DNA of 30,785 bases from Chloroflexota bacterium. Its GTDB lineage: Bacteria > Chloroflexota > Limnocylindria > Limnocylindrales > CSP1-4. A program made the translations under genes and the position numbers. Every line of letters starts with the position of its first letter. Position 1 is the stretch's first letter. Below the pieces are notes generated by a model. It saw only the letters and a program-made list of their open reading frames with translations, was not told where the DNA came from and made no database searches. The DNA lies in NCBI GenBank assembly GCA_025935655.1, contig JAICUV010000007.1, positions 1 through 30,785 of the forward strand, given 5' to 3'. Below are positions 29,850 through 30,785 of the stretch, piece after piece.

Positions 29850-30785
29850 TTGAACGCAAAGTTCCTGCGCAACGGGATCGTGATGCTCGTCCTCGTGGCG
29901 GGCACGGTCGCGCTGCTCTACACCTGGATCACGTCCACGACCCCGGCGAACACGGTCGGCTACTCCGACTTCCTCAGCCGGGTCGCGGCGGGCGAGGTCC
30001 AGAAGGTGGTCCAGGACGGTGAGACCCTGACCGTGACGCCCAAGGGTGGCGGCACCGTCTACACCGTCGTCGTCCAGAACCCCATCACCGGCAACGTCCT
30101 CGACGACATGCTCGCCGCGGCCACCAAGGGCGGGCAGGAGCTGCCGCCGGACATCTACTCGCGGAAACAGACGGCGGACACCTCGTGGGTGGGCCTGCTG
30201 CTGACGGGCCTCCTGCCACTCCTCGTGATCGGCGGCTTCATCTTCTTCATGATGCGCCAGGCCCAGGGGACCAACAACCAGGCCATGTCGTTCGGCAAGA
30301 GCCGCGCGCGGATGTTCCTCGGCAACAAGACCGTGGTGACGTTCGCGGACGTGGCGGGCGTCGACGAGGCCAAGACGGAGCTCCAGGAGGTGGTGGAGTT
30401 CCTCAAGTACCCCGAGAAGTTCAACTCCCTCGGCGCGCGCATCCCGCGCGGCGTGCTGCTCGTCGGTCCGCCAGGCACCGGCAAGACGCTGATGGCCCGG
30501 GCCGTCGCCGGTGAGGCCGGGGTCCCGTTCTTCAGCATCTCCGGGTCCGAGTTCGTCGAGATGTTCGTGGGCGTCGGCGCCAGCCGCGTGCGCGACCTGT
30601 TCGACCAGGCGAAGCGCAACAGCCCGTGCATCGTGTTCGTGGACGAGATCGACGCGGTCGGCCGTCAGCGCGGCGCCGGCCTCGGCGGCTCGCACGACGA
30701 GCGCGAGCAGACCCTCAACCAGATCCTCGTGGAGATGGACGGCTTCGACACGAACACCAACGTGATCGTCGTCGCCGCCACCAAC
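29850..30785 (+). CDS. ftsH: ATP-dependent zinc metalloprotease FtsH, N-terminal part (cut by window end)
   Basis: 312 codons are present; the zinc protease domain lies beyond the window. It starts at TTG, which gives NAKFLRNGIVMLVLVAG as a first membrane helix (about 8-25), with GGAG nine bases upstream. The periplasm/outer domain (about 30-110) contains VGYSDFLSRVAAGEVQKV; a second membrane helix spans about 112-131 and is followed by the AAA+ module with TFADVAGVDEAK, Walker A GPPGTGKT (206-213), pore loop MFVGVGASRVRDLF, Walker B IVFVDEIDAVG and VIVVAATN at the edge. FtsH is a membrane-anchored hexameric protease that degrades misfolded membrane and regulatory proteins. All motifs are canonical. 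Confidence 0.95.
   Translation, partial: MNAKFLRNGIVMLVLVAGTVALLYTWITSTTPANTVGYSDFLSRVAAGEVQKVVQDGETLTVTPKGGGTVYTVVVQNPITGNVLDDMLAAATKGGQELPPDIYSRKQTADTSWVGLLLTGLLPLLVIGGFIFFMMRQAQGTNNQAMSFGKSRARMFLGNKTVVTFADVAGVDEAKTELQEVVEFLKYPEKFNSLGARIPRGVLLVGPPGTGKTLMARAVAGEAGVPFFSISGSEFVEMFVGVGASRVRDLFDQAKRNSPCIVFVDEIDAVGRQRGAGLGGSHDEREQTLNQILVEMDGFDTNTNVIVVAATN

Noticed and set aside
1..30785. Mobile elements, CRISPR arrays, phage genes or att sites
   Set aside because: No transposase, integrase or terminase motif, no regularly spaced repeats, and no block of deviating composition was seen; the single tRNA has no repeated 3' end nearby.

Overview
This is a very GC-rich (about 70%) stretch of bacterial chromosome, densely packed with housekeeping, DNA-repair, cell-envelope and small-molecule genes. 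There is no sign of phage, transposon, CRISPR array or plasmid. The gene set (DUF4446, an F420-associated DUF2342 zincin, a DivIC/FtsB-like protein, NfeD-flotillin, a stand-alone CpaE-like protein) and the lack of outer-membrane genes suggest a high-GC Chloroflexota, perhaps Limnocylindria/Ellin6529-like. An actinobacterium cannot be excluded. The taxonomy is inference.

Layout. 1-2 kb: rarA and a small membrane protein on the minus strand. 2.0-7.5 kb, plus strand: DUF4446, a UvrD-type helicase fused to an iron-sulfur PD-(D/E)XK nuclease, an orphan adenine methyltransferase and a HAD hydrolase. 7.5-11.3 kb: a small membrane protein, an M20 peptidase, an agmatinase-family ureohydrolase and a SAM methyltransferase. 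11.3-15.7 kb: a tight run of CpaE-like ATPase, murI, DUF2342 zincin and 2-hydroxyacid dehydrogenase, then a divergent YchF. 16.9-20.1 kb, minus strand: a class A PBP and an acidic small protein. 20.2-21.1 kb: a PfkB-type kinase. 21.1-24.9 kb, minus strand: the repair operon mrfA-mrfB. 25.1-28.5 kb, plus strand: a DivIC/FtsB-like protein, NfeD and a flotillin with an unusual C-terminus. 28.5-29.3 kb, minus strand: a Pro-rich membrane-anchored protein. 29.5 kb to the end: tRNA-Met(CAT) and ftsH, which runs off the window.

The strongest unexplained signal is regulatory. A 21-bp inverted repeat, CGTGACA-N7-TGKCACG, lies just upstream of both the helicase-nuclease gene (2590-2610) and the mrfAB operon (24989-25009). 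In the sense of each gene the two copies agree at 18 of 21 positions and overlap the predicted -35 region. Both targets are DNA-repair genes, so this is a candidate operator of a DNA-damage regulon whose regulator is not in the window.

The transcripts also look unusually trimmed. At least five genes have a TANNNT -10 box only 6-8 nt before the start codon, which implies leaderless mRNAs. At most transcription-unit ends the stop codon sits in, or touches, a GC-rich hairpin. Two exact 16-bp tandem duplications lie beside start codons, and one creates a small coupled upstream ORF.
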